DNA from: Stenotrophomonas bentonitica
GTDB taxonomy: Bacteria > Pseudomonadota > Gammaproteobacteria > Xanthomonadales > Xanthomonadaceae
NCBI RefSeq assembly: GCF_013185915.1
Contig: NZ_JAAZUH010000003.1
Coordinates: 186,001-250,000, forward strand
Length of the DNA stretch: 64,000 nt
Reading direction: 5' to 3'
Shown: positions 11,026 to 19,148 of the stretch, in pieces
Numbering within the stretch: the stretch's first letter is position 1
How the letters are laid out: the number at the start of each line of letters is the position of its first letter
Program-made: the position numbers and the translations under genes
The notes under the pieces: generated by a model
The model's input: the letters and a program-made list of their open reading frames with translations, nothing else
Database searches by the model: none
What the model was told of the DNA's origin: nothing

Positions 11026-11952
11026 ATGGAAACCAAAGCCAATTACGTACTGATCGGCGCCTTCACCATCATCGTGGGGCTGGCATTGCTGGCCTTCGGG
11101 CTGTGGGCGGCCAAGTACTCCTCAGACCGCACCTGGACCGAATACCGCGTGGTGTTCCGCGAAGCCGTGACCGGCCTTTCGGTGGGCAGCCCGGTGCAGT
11201 ACAACGGCATCGCGGTCGGCTCGATCACCGAACTCAACCTGGTGCCGGACGACCCGCGCCAGGTGGTGGCCCGCATCCGCCTGAACTCCAACACGCCGGT
11301 CAAGACCGACACCCGCGCCAAGCTGGCCATCACCAGCCTGACCGGTCCCTCGATCATCCAGCTCAGCGGCGGCACCCCGCAGGCGCAGGCGCTGACCGCG
11401 GTCAACCGCGACCCGGCCCCGATCATTCCGACCACGCCTTCGGCGCTGCAGAACATCACCGACGTCGCCAACCGCATCGTCGAGCGCATGGACCAGGTGC
11501 TGAGCGACCGCAACGTGGCCAGCATCAACGCCACCCTGGCCAACCTGGAAACCATCAGCGGCGGCCTGGCCGACCGCGACCAGGGCACCAAGGCGCTGCT
11601 GCTGAGCGCGCGCGACGCCGCGCGCAGCCTGGAAGTGACCCTGAAGACCACCAACGGCACCGTGGAACGCCTGGACAAGAACCTGGTGCAGCAGCTGCCG
11701 CCGATCCTGGACAAGCTGGAAACTACCTTGACCAAGCTCGACTCGGCCGCAGGCAGCGCCGACTCCATCCTTGGCGAGAACCGCGCGGCGATCAACAGCT
11801 TCGCCAACGACGGCCTGGCCCAGCTCGGCCCGACCCTGACCGAACTGCGCGGGCTGATCCGCGACCTGCGCCGGGTCAGCGACAAACTGGACAACAACCC
11901 GGCCCGCTACCTGCTCGGCCGTGACGCGCCGAAGGAGTTCGAACCCAAATGA
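11026..11952 (+). CDS. mlaD: MlaD-type MCE protein, inner-membrane anchored
   Basis: Periplasmic lipid-binding MCE protein of 308 residues. A single N-terminal membrane anchor (about residues 7-29, YVLIGAFTIIVGLALLAF) is followed by the MCE domain (about residues 38-120, with GLSVGSPVQYNGIAVG and KLAITSLTGPSIIQLSGG). The C-terminal 170 residues form a long helical region, probably coiled, as in one-domain MCE proteins that build hexameric rings. It starts three bases after mlaF and overlaps the lipoprotein gene as ATGA. Confidence 0.92.
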   Translation: METKANYVLIGAFTIIVGLALLAFGLWAAKYSSDRTWTEYRVVFREAVTGLSVGSPVQYNGIAVGSITELNLVPDDPRQVVARIRLNSNTPVKTDTRAKLAITSLTGPSIIQLSGGTPQAQALTAVNRDPAPIIPTTPSALQNITDVANRIVERMDQVLSDRNVASINATLANLETISGGLADRDQGTKALLLSARDAARSLEVTLKTTNGTVERLDKNLVQQLPPILDKLETTLTKLDSAAGSADSILGENRAAINSFANDGLAQLGPTLTELRGLIRDLRRVSDKLDNNPARYLLGRDAPKEFEPK

Positions 11953-12626
11953 GCCGCATGCCCCTTCTTCCCACCTCCCTGCCCCGCCTGCTGCTGCCGG
12001 CGGCACTGATGATCGCGCTGGGCGCCTGCTCCTCGCTGCTGGGCGGCGGGGAGCGCAGCCAGGTCACCATCTATTCGCCGGTGGTACGCGTGCAGCCCGA
12101 CCCGTCATGGCCGAAGGTCGACTGGGCGCTGGTGCTGGTCAAGCCGACCGCCGCGCGCGTGGTCGACAGCCCGCGCATCAACGTGCGACCGAACCCGGGC
12201 GAGCTTGAGGTCTACAAGGGCGTGAGCTGGGCGCAGCCGGCCACCGACATGGTGGACGACGCACTGGTGCGCGCCTTCGAGGACTCCGGCCGCATCACCG
12301 GCGTGGCGCGTGCCACCACCGGCATCCGCGCCGACTACAAGCTCGCGCTGGACGTGCGGCGTTTCGAGTCGGACTACCGTGGCCAGGCCACCCCGACCGC
12401 GCTGATCGAGATCAACGCCAAGCTGATCCACGTGATTGACCAGCGGGTTGTTGCCGATCGGACCTTCCGCCAGGAACAGCCGGTGGGCAGTACCGCGACC
12501 GGTGACGTGGCGCACGCGCTGGAGAAGGGGTTGGAGGAAGTGACCCGCGAGCTGGTGGGTTGGACGTTGGTGACGGGGCAGAATGACAGCAAGACGGCTA
12601 CGGTTATTCCCGCACGCCTGCGCTGA
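11949..12626 (+). CDS. ABC-type transport auxiliary lipoprotein (PqiC-like)
   Basis: Lipoprotein of 225 residues. Its signal peptide ends in the lipobox LGAC, with the lipidated Cys near residue 27. The mature part fits the ABC_trans_aux family (PqiC/DUF330), outer-membrane partners of MCE transporters. It has VYKGVSWAQPATDMV and the paired segments ALDVRRFESDY and LIEINAKLIHV. The ATGA overlap with mlaD puts it in the same operon. Confidence 0.88.
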   Translation: MSRMPLLPTSLPRLLLPAALMIALGACSSLLGGGERSQVTIYSPVVRVQPDPSWPKVDWALVLVKPTAARVVDSPRINVRPNPGELEVYKGVSWAQPATDMVDDALVRAFEDSGRITGVARATTGIRADYKLALDVRRFESDYRGQATPTALIEINAKLIHVIDQRVVADRTFRQEQPVGSTATGDVAHALEKGLEEVTRELVGWTLVTGQNDSKTATVIPARLR

Positions 12627-12664
12627 CTGCGTCACGCACATCGAGGGTGTCTGGCCGATCATCG

Positions 12665-12777
12665 GTAGAGCCACGCCCTGCGTGGCTGGAACGGCCCGTG
12701 CACCGCGCAGCCACGCAGGGCGTGGCTCTACCGGCTATCTCCCGACGGTACGTCAGCCACGCAGGGCGTGGCTCTAC
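12665..12777. repeat. Cluster of three SMAG elements
   Basis: Three copies of the GTAGAGCCACGCC-type palindrome lie here: 12665-12688 on plus, 12708-12731 and 12754-12777 on minus. The first two face each other as an inverted pair, which could fold into a long hairpin in the convergent gap between the lipoprotein gene and alkB. The last copy runs into the alkB gene, and its GTAG head supplies the TAG stop codon. Confidence 0.85.
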
Positions 12778-13352
12778 CCGTTTATCCAACGAAACGTCAG
12801 GTTGATGCGCTCGGCCAAGGGCCGTGCACTCTTCGGCAACGCGTGCTGATAAAACGTCTGGGTACGCCCACCCATCACCAACAAATCGCCATGACCGAGG
12901 GTCACTTCGGCTTTGCGCGCATGATCATCCCGCCGCCGCAACAGGAACCGACGCGCAGCACCCAGACTCAATGACGCAATCAACGGCGTAGGCCCCAGCT
13001 CCGGCTCATTGTCGCTGTGCCACCCCATCCCGTCGTCGTTGTCGCGATAACAGTTCAGCAGCACGCTGTTGAACGGCTGGCCGCAGAACTCGCCCAAGGC
13101 GTCGCGCAACGGCACCAAGGCCGGATGCCACGCATGCGGTACGAAGTCCGTCCCCGAGTACCGATACCGCGCCGCAGGGTCCCCCATCCAGCAGCTCAGC
13201 CGCGGCGAATCCACCTGCCGCCCGAACATCTTGATCTTGTGAACCTCCCAAGGCACTTCCCCGCGCAGCTGTCGCTGCAGCGCGTCGGCGGCAGGCGCGG
13301 CCAGCCAATGGCGGTGCCAATGCACCTGGGCGTCGGGAAGGTGGAGATCCAT
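12774..13352 (-). CDS. alkB: AlkB-like 2-oxoglutarate/Fe(II) dioxygenase
   Basis: A 192-residue DNA or RNA dealkylation repair enzyme of the ALKBH2/3-like branch. The iron ligands are H112-x-D114 (in GWHSD) and H170. The 2-oxoglutarate site is R182-x-N184-x-T186-x-R188 in the order typical of AlkB. NSVLLNCYRDNDDGMGWHSD matches family members closely. The stop codon TAG lies in a SMAG element. No ada gene is nearby, so regulation cannot be inferred. Confidence 0.92.
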   Translation of the reverse strand: MDLHLPDAQVHWHRHWLAAPAADALQRQLRGEVPWEVHKIKMFGRQVDSPRLSCWMGDPAARYRYSGTDFVPHAWHPALVPLRDALGEFCGQPFNSVLLNCYRDNDDGMGWHSDNEPELGPTPLIASLSLGAARRFLLRRRDDHARKAEVTLGHGDLLVMGGRTQTFYQHALPKSARPLAERINLTFRWING

Positions 13353-13405
13353 GGCGAAACGCTAGCACGGCGGCGGCCCACTCAGCTCAGCCGGGAAACC
13401 CACTG

Positions 13406-13474
13406 GTAGGGTCGGTTCCCAAACGACCGCACGGAAACCCCGCATCGCCCAGTAACGCATGGACCCCAATCGAA
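13406..13474 (+). repeat. Dispersed GTAGGGTCGGT repeat, copy A
   Basis: A segment of about 70 bases, opening GTAGGGTCGGTTCCCAAACG, that is repeated with modest divergence at 18179-18246. The head holds a short palindrome (GGTCG...CGACC). The shared block ends GTAACGCATG followed by an AC-rich run and ATCGAA; weaker similarity continues for about 25 bases. It is a second GTAG-headed repeat family, distinct from SMAG. Confidence 0.7.
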
Positions 13475-13593
13475 GCAGCCCCACCCCGCGCGACCGCCCC
13501 TACGACACGACCATCCCTCCCGCCTACAATGGTCCACTTTCCCCACGCGCGACCAGCGGCCACCACCACGCCGCCCACAGCCAGAGACCCCGA

Positions 13594-14553
13594 ATGAGAA
13601 GTCATGACAGCACCAAGCGCATCCTGGTCACCGGCGGTGCGGGTTTCCTCGGCTCGCACCTGATCGAGCGCCTGCTCGGGCAGGGCCACGAAGTGGTCTG
13701 CGCGGACAACCTGTTCACCGGCACCAAGCGCAACATCGCGCACCTGCTGGGCAACCCGCACTTCGAATTCCTGCGCCACGACGTCACCTTCCCGCTGTAC
13801 ATCGAAGTGGACGAGATCTGGAACCTGGCCTGCCCCGCCTCGCCGGTGCATTACAGCCATGACCCGGTGCAGACCACAAAAACCTCGGTCCACGGCGCGA
13901 TCAACCTGCTGGGCCTGGCCAAGCGGCTGGACTGCCGGATCTTCCAGGCGTCCACCAGCGAGGTTTATGGCGACCCGAGCGTCCACCCGCAGCGCGAGGA
14001 GTACTGGGGCAACGTGAACCCGATCGGCCCGCGCTCCTGCTACGACGAAGGCAAGCGCTGTGCGGAGACGCTGTTCTTCGATTACCACCGCCAGCATGGG
14101 CTGGACATCAAGGTGGCGCGCATCTTCAACACCTATGGCCCGCGCATGCACCCGAATGACGGGCGCGTGGTGTCGAACTTCATCGTGCAGGCGCTGCGCG
14201 GCGAGAACATCACCATCTACGGCGAGGGCCAGCAGACGCGTTCGTTCTGCTATGTGGATGACCTGATTGAAGGGTTCATCCGGTTGATGGCCACGGACAA
14301 GGATTTCACCGGACCGTGCAACCTGGGTAATCCGGCCGAGATGACCATTCGCGAGCTGGCCGAGACGGTGATTGCGTTGACCAATTCGGGGTCGAAGCTG
14401 GTGTTCAAGCCGTTGCCGCAGGACGATCCGATGCAGCGGCAGCCGGATATCACGCTGGCGAAGAGCAAGCTGGGTGGGTGGGAGCCGCAGGTGAAGCTGG
14501 AGGATGGGCTTCGGCGCACGATTGCGTATTTTGATGGGTTGTTGAGCGCGTAA
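13594..14553 (+). CDS. UDP-glucuronate decarboxylase (UDP-xylose synthase type)
   Basis: Extended SDR of 319 residues. It has the NAD-binding GGAGFLGSH (residues 14-22) and the active-site segment [14 protein letters not shown], whose SCYDEGKR is the hallmark of UDP-glucuronate decarboxylases. [18 protein letters not shown] is also typical of the family. The product would be UDP-D-xylose (or its 4-keto intermediate), a donor for cell-surface glycans. The start MRSHDSTK is the last ATG before the Rossmann fold; longer upstream starts run through the repeat. It converges with the five-gene glycosylation module, leaving 21 bases between stops, so it may supply that module's sugar. Confidence 0.88.
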   Translation: MRSHDSTKRILVTGGAGFLGSHLIERLLGQGHEVVCADNLFTGTKRNIAHLLGNPHFEFLRHDVTFPLYIEVDEIWNLACPASPVHYSHDPVQTTKTSVHGAINLLGLAKRLDCRIFQASTSEVYGDPSVHPQREEYWGNVNPIGPRSCYDEGKRCAETLFFDYHRQHGLDIKVARIFNTYGPRMHPNDGRVVSNFIVQALRGENITIYGEGQQTRSFCYVDDLIEGFIRLMATDKDFTGPCNLGNPAEMTIRELAETVIALTNSGSKLVFKPLPQDDPMQRQPDITLAKSKLGGWEPQVKLEDGLRRTIAYFDGLLSA

Positions 14554-14574
14554 GAGCGCGCTCAGCTCCCACCG

Positions 14575-15171
14575 TCACCTGCACTGGTAGGTGACGTCCT
14601 GGCGGCTGTGGCGGAACGGGTCGGTCAGGTCGTCTGAGTACTTGCCCAGCAGCAGGCGCTGTTTGGGCAGGAAGTGCTGGCGGTAGAAGCGGCTCATCGC
14701 TGCCACGCGGCGGCCCTTGTCGGTGAGCAGCACGCAGCCGTTGCTGATCTGGATGGTGCCCGAGCTCTCCTGTTCGGTCAGGCGCACGTCCACCAGCCGG
14801 TGCTCCACCATGTATTCCTTGGTGAACACGTCCTGGAACGCGTCCTGGCGGATGCCGCCACCGCGCTGGTCCAGCTTTTCCAGGATGTAGAACGACAGCG
14901 AGCGGTCGATTACGGTCGGCACTGAAATGGCGAAGGCGTAGCCGCCCAGCAGCCATACCGCCACCAGCAGGACCTTCTCGGTCAGGGTGAAGCGGCGCAG
15001 CGCGGGCACCAGCAGCAACAGCCCGGTGAGCACCGCCGCCAGCAGCGCATCGCCGATGGCCGCGTAGAACACCACGTCGACGCTGAAGAAGCGCACATGC
15101 AGGAAGTGGATGCCCAACAGCAGCACCACGTAGACGGCGGTGAGCAGCAGTGCGTTGCGCAAGGTTTTCAT
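14575..15171 (-). CDS. Membrane protein with periplasmic domain, function unknown
   Basis: A 198-residue protein with three hydrophobic segments (about residues 8-26, 34-60 and 66-86), then a soluble part of about 110 residues with one motif-like stretch, QDVFTKEYMVEHRLVDVR. I do not recognise the family. The ATG overlaps the stop of the GtrA gene (ATGA), so it is the last gene of the five-gene unit. By position it is likely an accessory part of the glycosylation machinery. Confidence 0.75.
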   Translation of the reverse strand: MKTLRNALLLTAVYVVLLLGIHFLHVRFFSVDVVFYAAIGDALLAAVLTGLLLLVPALRRFTLTEKVLLVAVWLLGGYAFAISVPTVIDRSLSFYILEKLDQRGGGIRQDAFQDVFTKEYMVEHRLVDVRLTEQESSGTIQISNGCVLLTDKGRRVAAMSRFYRQHFLPKQRLLLGKYSDDLTDPFRHSRQDVTYQCR

Positions 15172-15560
15172 GGTTTGAACACCAGCAGGCGATTGCCGAG
15201 GAACGAGAGGATGAACTGGATGATGCTGATCAGCACGAAGCCGATGCGGTAATCGAACTTGAACAGGTCCGACCATAGCGCCATCAGGCCGCCATTGATC
15301 AGCGCGATTGCGGCATACAGCAGCACGAACCGCCACAGCTGGCCGCTGGCGCGGGCCTGGGTGGCGGCGAACACGAAGTAGCGGTTGCCCAGGAACGACG
15401 CCACGATGGCGACCGCTGCCGCCACCAGGTTGGCTACGCCCTTGGAGGGCACATGCACCACCTCCACCAGCAGGGTCAGCACCGCGAAGTGCACGCCGGT
15501 GGCCACCAGCCCGTTGATGACATACCGCAGCAGTTGGCGGAAATCAGCGCGGCGCGACAT
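15168..15560 (-). CDS. GtrA family membrane protein
   Basis: A 130-residue protein with four membrane helices and the GtrA pattern: LRYVINGLVATGVHF at the start, SFLGNRYFVF in the middle and SFLGNRLLVF at the end. GtrA proteins are thought to flip polyprenyl-phosphate-linked sugars for periplasmic transfer. It overlaps the upstream GT2 gene by 17 bases and the next gene by 4 bases. Confidence 0.88.
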   Translation of the reverse strand: MSRRADFRQLLRYVINGLVATGVHFAVLTLLVEVVHVPSKGVANLVAAAVAIVASFLGNRYFVFAATQARASGQLWRFVLLYAAIALINGGLMALWSDLFKFDYRIGFVLISIIQFILSFLGNRLLVFKP

Positions 15561-16506
15561 CGGCGGTGACTTCGGTGACGCCCGCCAGGTACTCGCGGTA
15601 GGCGCCCGGCTTCTGGATGGTGCCGCGCACGATCCCGCTCAGCATCAGCGTCATCAGGGTCAGCGTGCCGGTCTGCAGGAACACCAGGAACAGCACGCCC
15701 AGCGCCATCGAGAACCAGCCCGGCGTGGCGTAGCCGGCCAGCTTGAGCAGGGTCGCGACCACGGCCAGCACGATGGATGCCGAAGAAACCAGTACACACA
15801 TCAGGCCCACCCGGACCAGCACGTCCTCGGCGAACACCATCAGCGCGCGGAAACCGTGCAGGGTGAGCCCCACGAAGTTCATCTTGCTCTGGCCGGCGTA
15901 GCGCGGCCCCCGGTCGATCGGGCACACCGCCAGGCGCAGCTTGCTGGCGATCAGGCCGGCGGCCACATGGGTCCACACCTCGTGCATCGCGTTCAGGCGG
16001 TGCAGCGCACTGACCTTGATCGCCATGAAGTTGCCGAAGCTGATGGTGCGCCCGGTGAGCAGCTGGAAAATGAACTTGTAGACCACGTAGAACGCGCGGA
16101 AGCGCAGCGTTTCCACCCGGCTCTTGCGCCGCGCCACGGCCACGTCCACATTCTCGTCCCGGGTCGCTTCCAGCAGCGTGGCGATGGTTTCGGGCAGGTC
16201 CTCCCCGTCCGAATCCATCACGATCACCCGCTGCGCGTCCGGCAGGTTTTCCTCGACATAGCCCAGCCCTACCGCGATGGCCTTCTGATGGCCGACATTG
16301 CGGCGCAGTTTCAACACCACCCCGCTCACCCCGGAGCTGGACAGCTGGAACGGCTGCACCGGTTCGCGGATCGAGCCGTCGTCCACCGCCACCACGAACA
16401 CGCGGTCGCCGTACAGGCGTGCCAGCTCGGTGAACAAGCGGGTCGACGCCACGTGGTCTTCGTAGACCGGGGTGACCACCACGAACGATTCGTTGGGCTC
16501 AAGCAT
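15544..16506 (-). CDS. GtrB-like polyprenyl-phosphate glycosyltransferase (GT2)
   Basis: A 320-residue enzyme with an N-terminal GT2 domain (VVVTPVYEDHV, VVAVDDGS, then the metal-binding VIVMDSDGEDLPE) and two C-terminal membrane helices (about residues 220-290). This is the layout of dolichol/undecaprenyl-phosphate sugar synthases such as GtrB. It would load one sugar from a nucleotide donor onto the lipid carrier. The ATG at 16506 has AGGAG six bases upstream; a GTG 15 bases earlier is possible. It overlaps the GT-C gene by 8 bases. Confidence 0.85.
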   Translation of the reverse strand: MLEPNESFVVVTPVYEDHVASTRLFTELARLYGDRVFVVAVDDGSIREPVQPFQLSSSGVSGVVLKLRRNVGHQKAIAVGLGYVEENLPDAQRVIVMDSDGEDLPETIATLLEATRDENVDVAVARRKSRVETLRFRAFYVVYKFIFQLLTGRTISFGNFMAIKVSALHRLNAMHEVWTHVAAGLIASKLRLAVCPIDRGPRYAGQSKMNFVGLTLHGFRALMVFAEDVLVRVGLMCVLVSSASIVLAVVATLLKLAGYATPGWFSMALGVLFLVFLQTGTLTLMTLMLSGIVRGTIQKPGAYREYLAGVTEVTADVAPR

Positions 16507-17722
16507 TCCGTTCTCCTGCACGCTGAGGCGCAGCGGCCAGTTTCCACTGGTCCAGCAGCACCAGTACTCCGTACATCAACAACAACTGTACCGGCAGCGC
16601 CACGCGCTTGGCGCTGGTGGCCAGGTGCCAGATCAGGTCGTGCGGGGTGCTCAGGTAGACCGCAAACAGCACACCGAAATAGGCCACGGCGACCACCAGC
16701 GCGGCCCGGGCGGCCGGCACGCGCCACAGGCGCGCCCACAGTACCAGCAGCAGCACCAGCGGCACCCACGCGGCGCTGCGCAGCAGGGCCTTCAGGATCA
16801 GCACACTTTGGGTCAGGTCAGGCAGGCGGGCCAGCAGCTGCCCCTTCAGGTCGCTCTGGGCCAGGTCGTTGCCCAGGTCCGCACCGGCCACAGCCAGCTT
16901 CCAGGCCACCAGCGGCACCATGGATGCGGCGAACGCGGCCAGCAGGGCCCAAGGGATGCGCCGGTCGCGCAGAAGGACAGTGGCGACGGCGACCAGACCC
17001 ACCAGGATCGCCAGCACCGCGCCCTCGTTCTTGATCAGGGTCAGCACCGCCGACAGTGCCGCATAGGCAGCGAGGTTGAACCACGTGCCCTCGGCGACGT
17101 CGCGGCGCGGCTGGATCGCCACGGCCAGCGCTGCGACCGCGTACACCGCCAGGAACGCGTCCATGTAGCCGTCAACCAGATAGCGCCCGCCCACTTCCAG
17201 CACCGCCACCGCGAACAGGCCCACCGCCCACCAGGTGCGCAGGCTGCGCGCGATCAGCAGCAACGGCGGCAGCAGCAGGAGCGTGGCGGCGGCCTTGGGG
17301 AAGATCTCGTTCCAGTGCCCAACTACTTTGGCCGCCGTGGCCGACCACAACGGCATCAGCGAGGGGTAGTCGTTGTGGCTGAAGATGGCGTAGCCGTCCA
17401 GCTGGGCGTACAGCGAGTTTTCCAGGTAGATCCGCTTGGCGTGCAGCATCCAGATCGAGCGCGGGTCCCATTCGTCGGTGGGGCTGCCCAGCGCAAGCAC
17501 CAGCAGTACCACGACAATGCCCACCATCCAGGCCGCCCGCCCGTCGCGCAGGGCCAGCAGCGACCAGACCGCACAGGCCAGCACGGCGATGAAGGCGATC
17601 TGGGCCGGCAGCCCTACCCAGCCGAACGCGGCGAAGGCATAACAGAGCAGCACGCCGGCCAGCATGCCCAGCGCGGCGCGCGCGCCACCGTCAGTGGCAG
17701 TCAACGAGAACAATGCGCTCAC
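16499..17722 (-). CDS. GT-C fold polytopic glycosyltransferase
   Basis: A 407-residue membrane protein with about ten or eleven helices. After the third helix comes an outward loop with SPTDEWDPRSIWMLH, the acidic DE motif that GT-C enzymes use to bind lipid-phosphate sugars, and further on FSHNDYPSLMPLW. It is the natural acceptor-side partner (GtrC role) of the GtrA and GtrB genes downstream. The start is uncertain. The GTG at 17722 lies almost on top of an AAGGAG, while a TTG at 17713 has that sequence at ideal spacing. The gene overlaps both neighbours. Confidence 0.8.
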   Translation of the reverse strand: MSALFSLTATDGGARAALGMLAGVLLCYAFAAFGWVGLPAQIAFIAVLACAVWSLLALRDGRAAWMVGIVVVLLVLALGSPTDEWDPRSIWMLHAKRIYLENSLYAQLDGYAIFSHNDYPSLMPLWSATAAKVVGHWNEIFPKAAATLLLLPPLLLIARSLRTWWAVGLFAVAVLEVGGRYLVDGYMDAFLAVYAVAALAVAIQPRRDVAEGTWFNLAAYAALSAVLTLIKNEGAVLAILVGLVAVATVLLRDRRIPWALLAAFAASMVPLVAWKLAVAGADLGNDLAQSDLKGQLLARLPDLTQSVLILKALLRSAAWVPLVLLLVLWARLWRVPAARAALVVAVAYFGVLFAVYLSTPHDLIWHLATSAKRVALPVQLLLMYGVLVLLDQWKLAAAPQRAGERNA

Positions 17723-18107
17723 TCCTTGAGATTTCAGTGCAGTTCGGCTGCTGCGGGCCGGGGGTACGCCAGAGCATCAGGCCCTTGTCGGCCCAGTGCA
17801 CGCGGCGGGGGTACAGACCGTCCCACAGGCGCTCGCGCACCAGTGGGTCTTCCCAGAGGCCCGGCGCCAACGCGACCGGCACGCTGGCATCGCCATGGTG
17901 GGAAAGCAGCTCGCGGGCTTCGACCACCTCTGGCGGTACCGATTCGGTCCACCCCGCGTCGGCATCAAAGGCCTTGCGCAGCAGCGAGCTGTCGAAATGG
18001 ATGTCCTTGGCAATGCCACGCAGCCCCACCATCAGCAGTGCGCCGATCAACAGGCCGACCAGCCAGCGTTGCAGCACGGAGGAGGTTCCCTTCCCGGGTT
18101 TGATCAC
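17691..18107 (-). CDS. Single-helix anchored periplasmic protein, function unknown
   Basis: A 138-residue protein with a basic N-terminus, one membrane helix (about residues 14-31, LVGLLIGALLMVGL), and an exposed domain with paired Cys (PNCTEI and VDCH). No family recognised. It starts with GTG, heads the five-gene overlapping unit, and overlaps the GT-C gene by about 30 bases, so it is probably co-translated with it. The two Cys suggest a disulfide in the periplasm. Confidence 0.7.
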   Translation of the reverse strand: MIKPGKGTSSVLQRWLVGLLIGALLMVGLRGIAKDIHFDSSLLRKAFDADAGWTESVPPEVVEARELLSHHGDASVPVALAPGLWEDPLVRERLWDGLYPRRVHWADKGLMLWRTPGPQQPNCTEISRSERIVLVDCH

Positions 18108-18178
18108 GGCAGCGTTCCAGGTTCAGCCAAGCCGCGAATTCTAGCATTTGCGCCCGAAGCGACTCCGGAGGGGCAGCG

Positions 18179-18246
18179 GTAGGGTCGGTCCCCAGACGAC
18201 CGCACGCAACCCACCAACGTCCGGTAACGCATGACCCCTGATCGAA
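18179..18246 (+). repeat. Dispersed GTAGGGTCGGT repeat, copy B
   Basis: Second copy of the repeat at 13406. It opens GTAGGGTCGGTCCCCAGACG and ends with GTAACGCATGACCCC then ATCGAA. By eye, roughly four in five bases match copy A. It is in the same orientation, and the two copies flank the uxs/gtr region. Confidence 0.7.
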
Positions 18247-18559
18247 ACATCGCCCACATCGCGCGATGAAAAGATTCTCGTGCCAAAACCGCCAGCTCGG
18301 ATCTCCCCGTGATCGACTCAGAACCCCGGCAAAAACCCCAAGTGCCAACTCCATTCCACTTCGTTACGCCCCTGCCCCACAACGCTTTCAGGGCGGTCCG
18401 GACCGATCACGTCACATCCATTGATAGCATCAACTGAAACGCGCACATCAACAGAAACAATCTACTGGAGGTATCGTCGCGGGGTTCGCATGGTGTGCCC
18501 GTGAGTTTGAAAGCTCCGCTACTGCATATCGGTCCTCCTATGTCGGGAGGGCGACGGAA

Positions 18560-18660
18560 TAAAAAACCCTTCAGGGGAATACGTCGCACCGTCTGCAGTA
18601 GCACGGCTTTCAACCTCCCGACTCCCCTCGCCATCCTGACGAGGGATTCATCTTGGAGAG
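18560..18660 (-). ncRNA. Candidate SymR-like antisense RNA over the symE leader
   Basis: On the minus strand an extended -10 element (TGGTATGCA, forward 18667-18675) sits over the symE start codon. It would begin a transcript of about 100 bases, fully antisense to the symE ribosome-binding region. That transcript would end at a GGG followed by six T (forward 18561-18569), though the stem there is only 3-4 bp, so the terminator is weak. In E. coli SymR is a 77-base antisense RNA placed this way over symE. This is an inference from layout; no clear -35 was found. Confidence 0.35.
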
Positions 18661-18665
18661 CCACC

Positions 18666-18974
18666 ATGCATACCAATGACAACGATGCGCCCACCAGTGC
18701 ATCCAGCCGCCCCAGCCTCGGCTGGCACAAACCCAAGCGCGTTCTCGTGGGCTCGCTGATCTATCAGCACCACCGACCGCAGCCCGGCGACCCGATCGTC
18801 CCCTGCATCAAACTGCGCGGCATGTGGATGGCCGAGGCCGGCATCGCGCCCGGGACGCGGTTGACCGTCGAGATGTATGACGGTGCCATCCTGCTGCGTG
18901 CGGCGGAGCCGGCGGTGTCGGTGCAGCTTCGGCCGATCAGGCGGCGGATCGGACGGGGGTGTTCCGGGCGTTGA
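18666..18974 (+). CDS. SymE family toxin-like protein
   Basis: A 102-residue protein with the SymE signature in its middle: PCIKLRGMWMAEAGIAPGT then LTVEMYDGAILLRA, an AbrB/MazE-like fold turned into a type I toxin in E. coli (RNA cleavage or nucleoid condensation under SOS). The N-terminal 35 residues are polar and may be disordered, and the C-terminus is basic. The ATG has GGAGAG nine bases upstream. I see no LexA box upstream. A possible antisense RNA covers its leader. It could also be a domesticated DNA-binding protein. Confidence 0.75.
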   Translation: MHTNDNDAPTSASSRPSLGWHKPKRVLVGSLIYQHHRPQPGDPIVPCIKLRGMWMAEAGIAPGTRLTVEMYDGAILLRAAEPAVSVQLRPIRRRIGRGCSGR

Positions 18975-18981
18975 TGGAGTG

Positions 18982-19016
18982 CAGCGACGCAGGGCGTCGC
19001 TCTACCGGGGGGGGGG
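18982..19016 (-). repeat. SMAG element followed by a ten-G tract
   Basis: A SMAG palindrome (minus-strand GTAGAGCGACGCC type, 18982-19005) lies just after symE. It is followed at 19007-19016 by ten consecutive G. The tract is 132 bases upstream of the WbsX-RgpF start, in or near its promoter. Confidence 0.75.
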
Positions 19017-19148
19017 CGGGACGTGCCCCGGCGCGCCGCTCCCCTCATTTGCCGCCGCACCGGCAAACGCCGAGAATGACGCCCATTGCCGTTGTGTTGG
19101 AGACTTCATGCCCGCTGCCGCGCTCGCCCTGACCGGGGTCTGCCGTCC

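Larger units (their letters stand above)
18108..18665. other. 558-base intergenic region between divergent gene sets
   Basis: It holds the promoter side of the minus-strand glycosylation module, copy B of the GTAGGGTCGGT repeat, and the leader of the symE-like gene. About 18400-18600 is more AT-rich than the surroundings. I see no convincing protein gene. Short hairpins (CCTCC...GGAGG near 18535-18551) and a minus-strand T-run are treated under the antisense RNA candidate. Confidence 0.6.
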
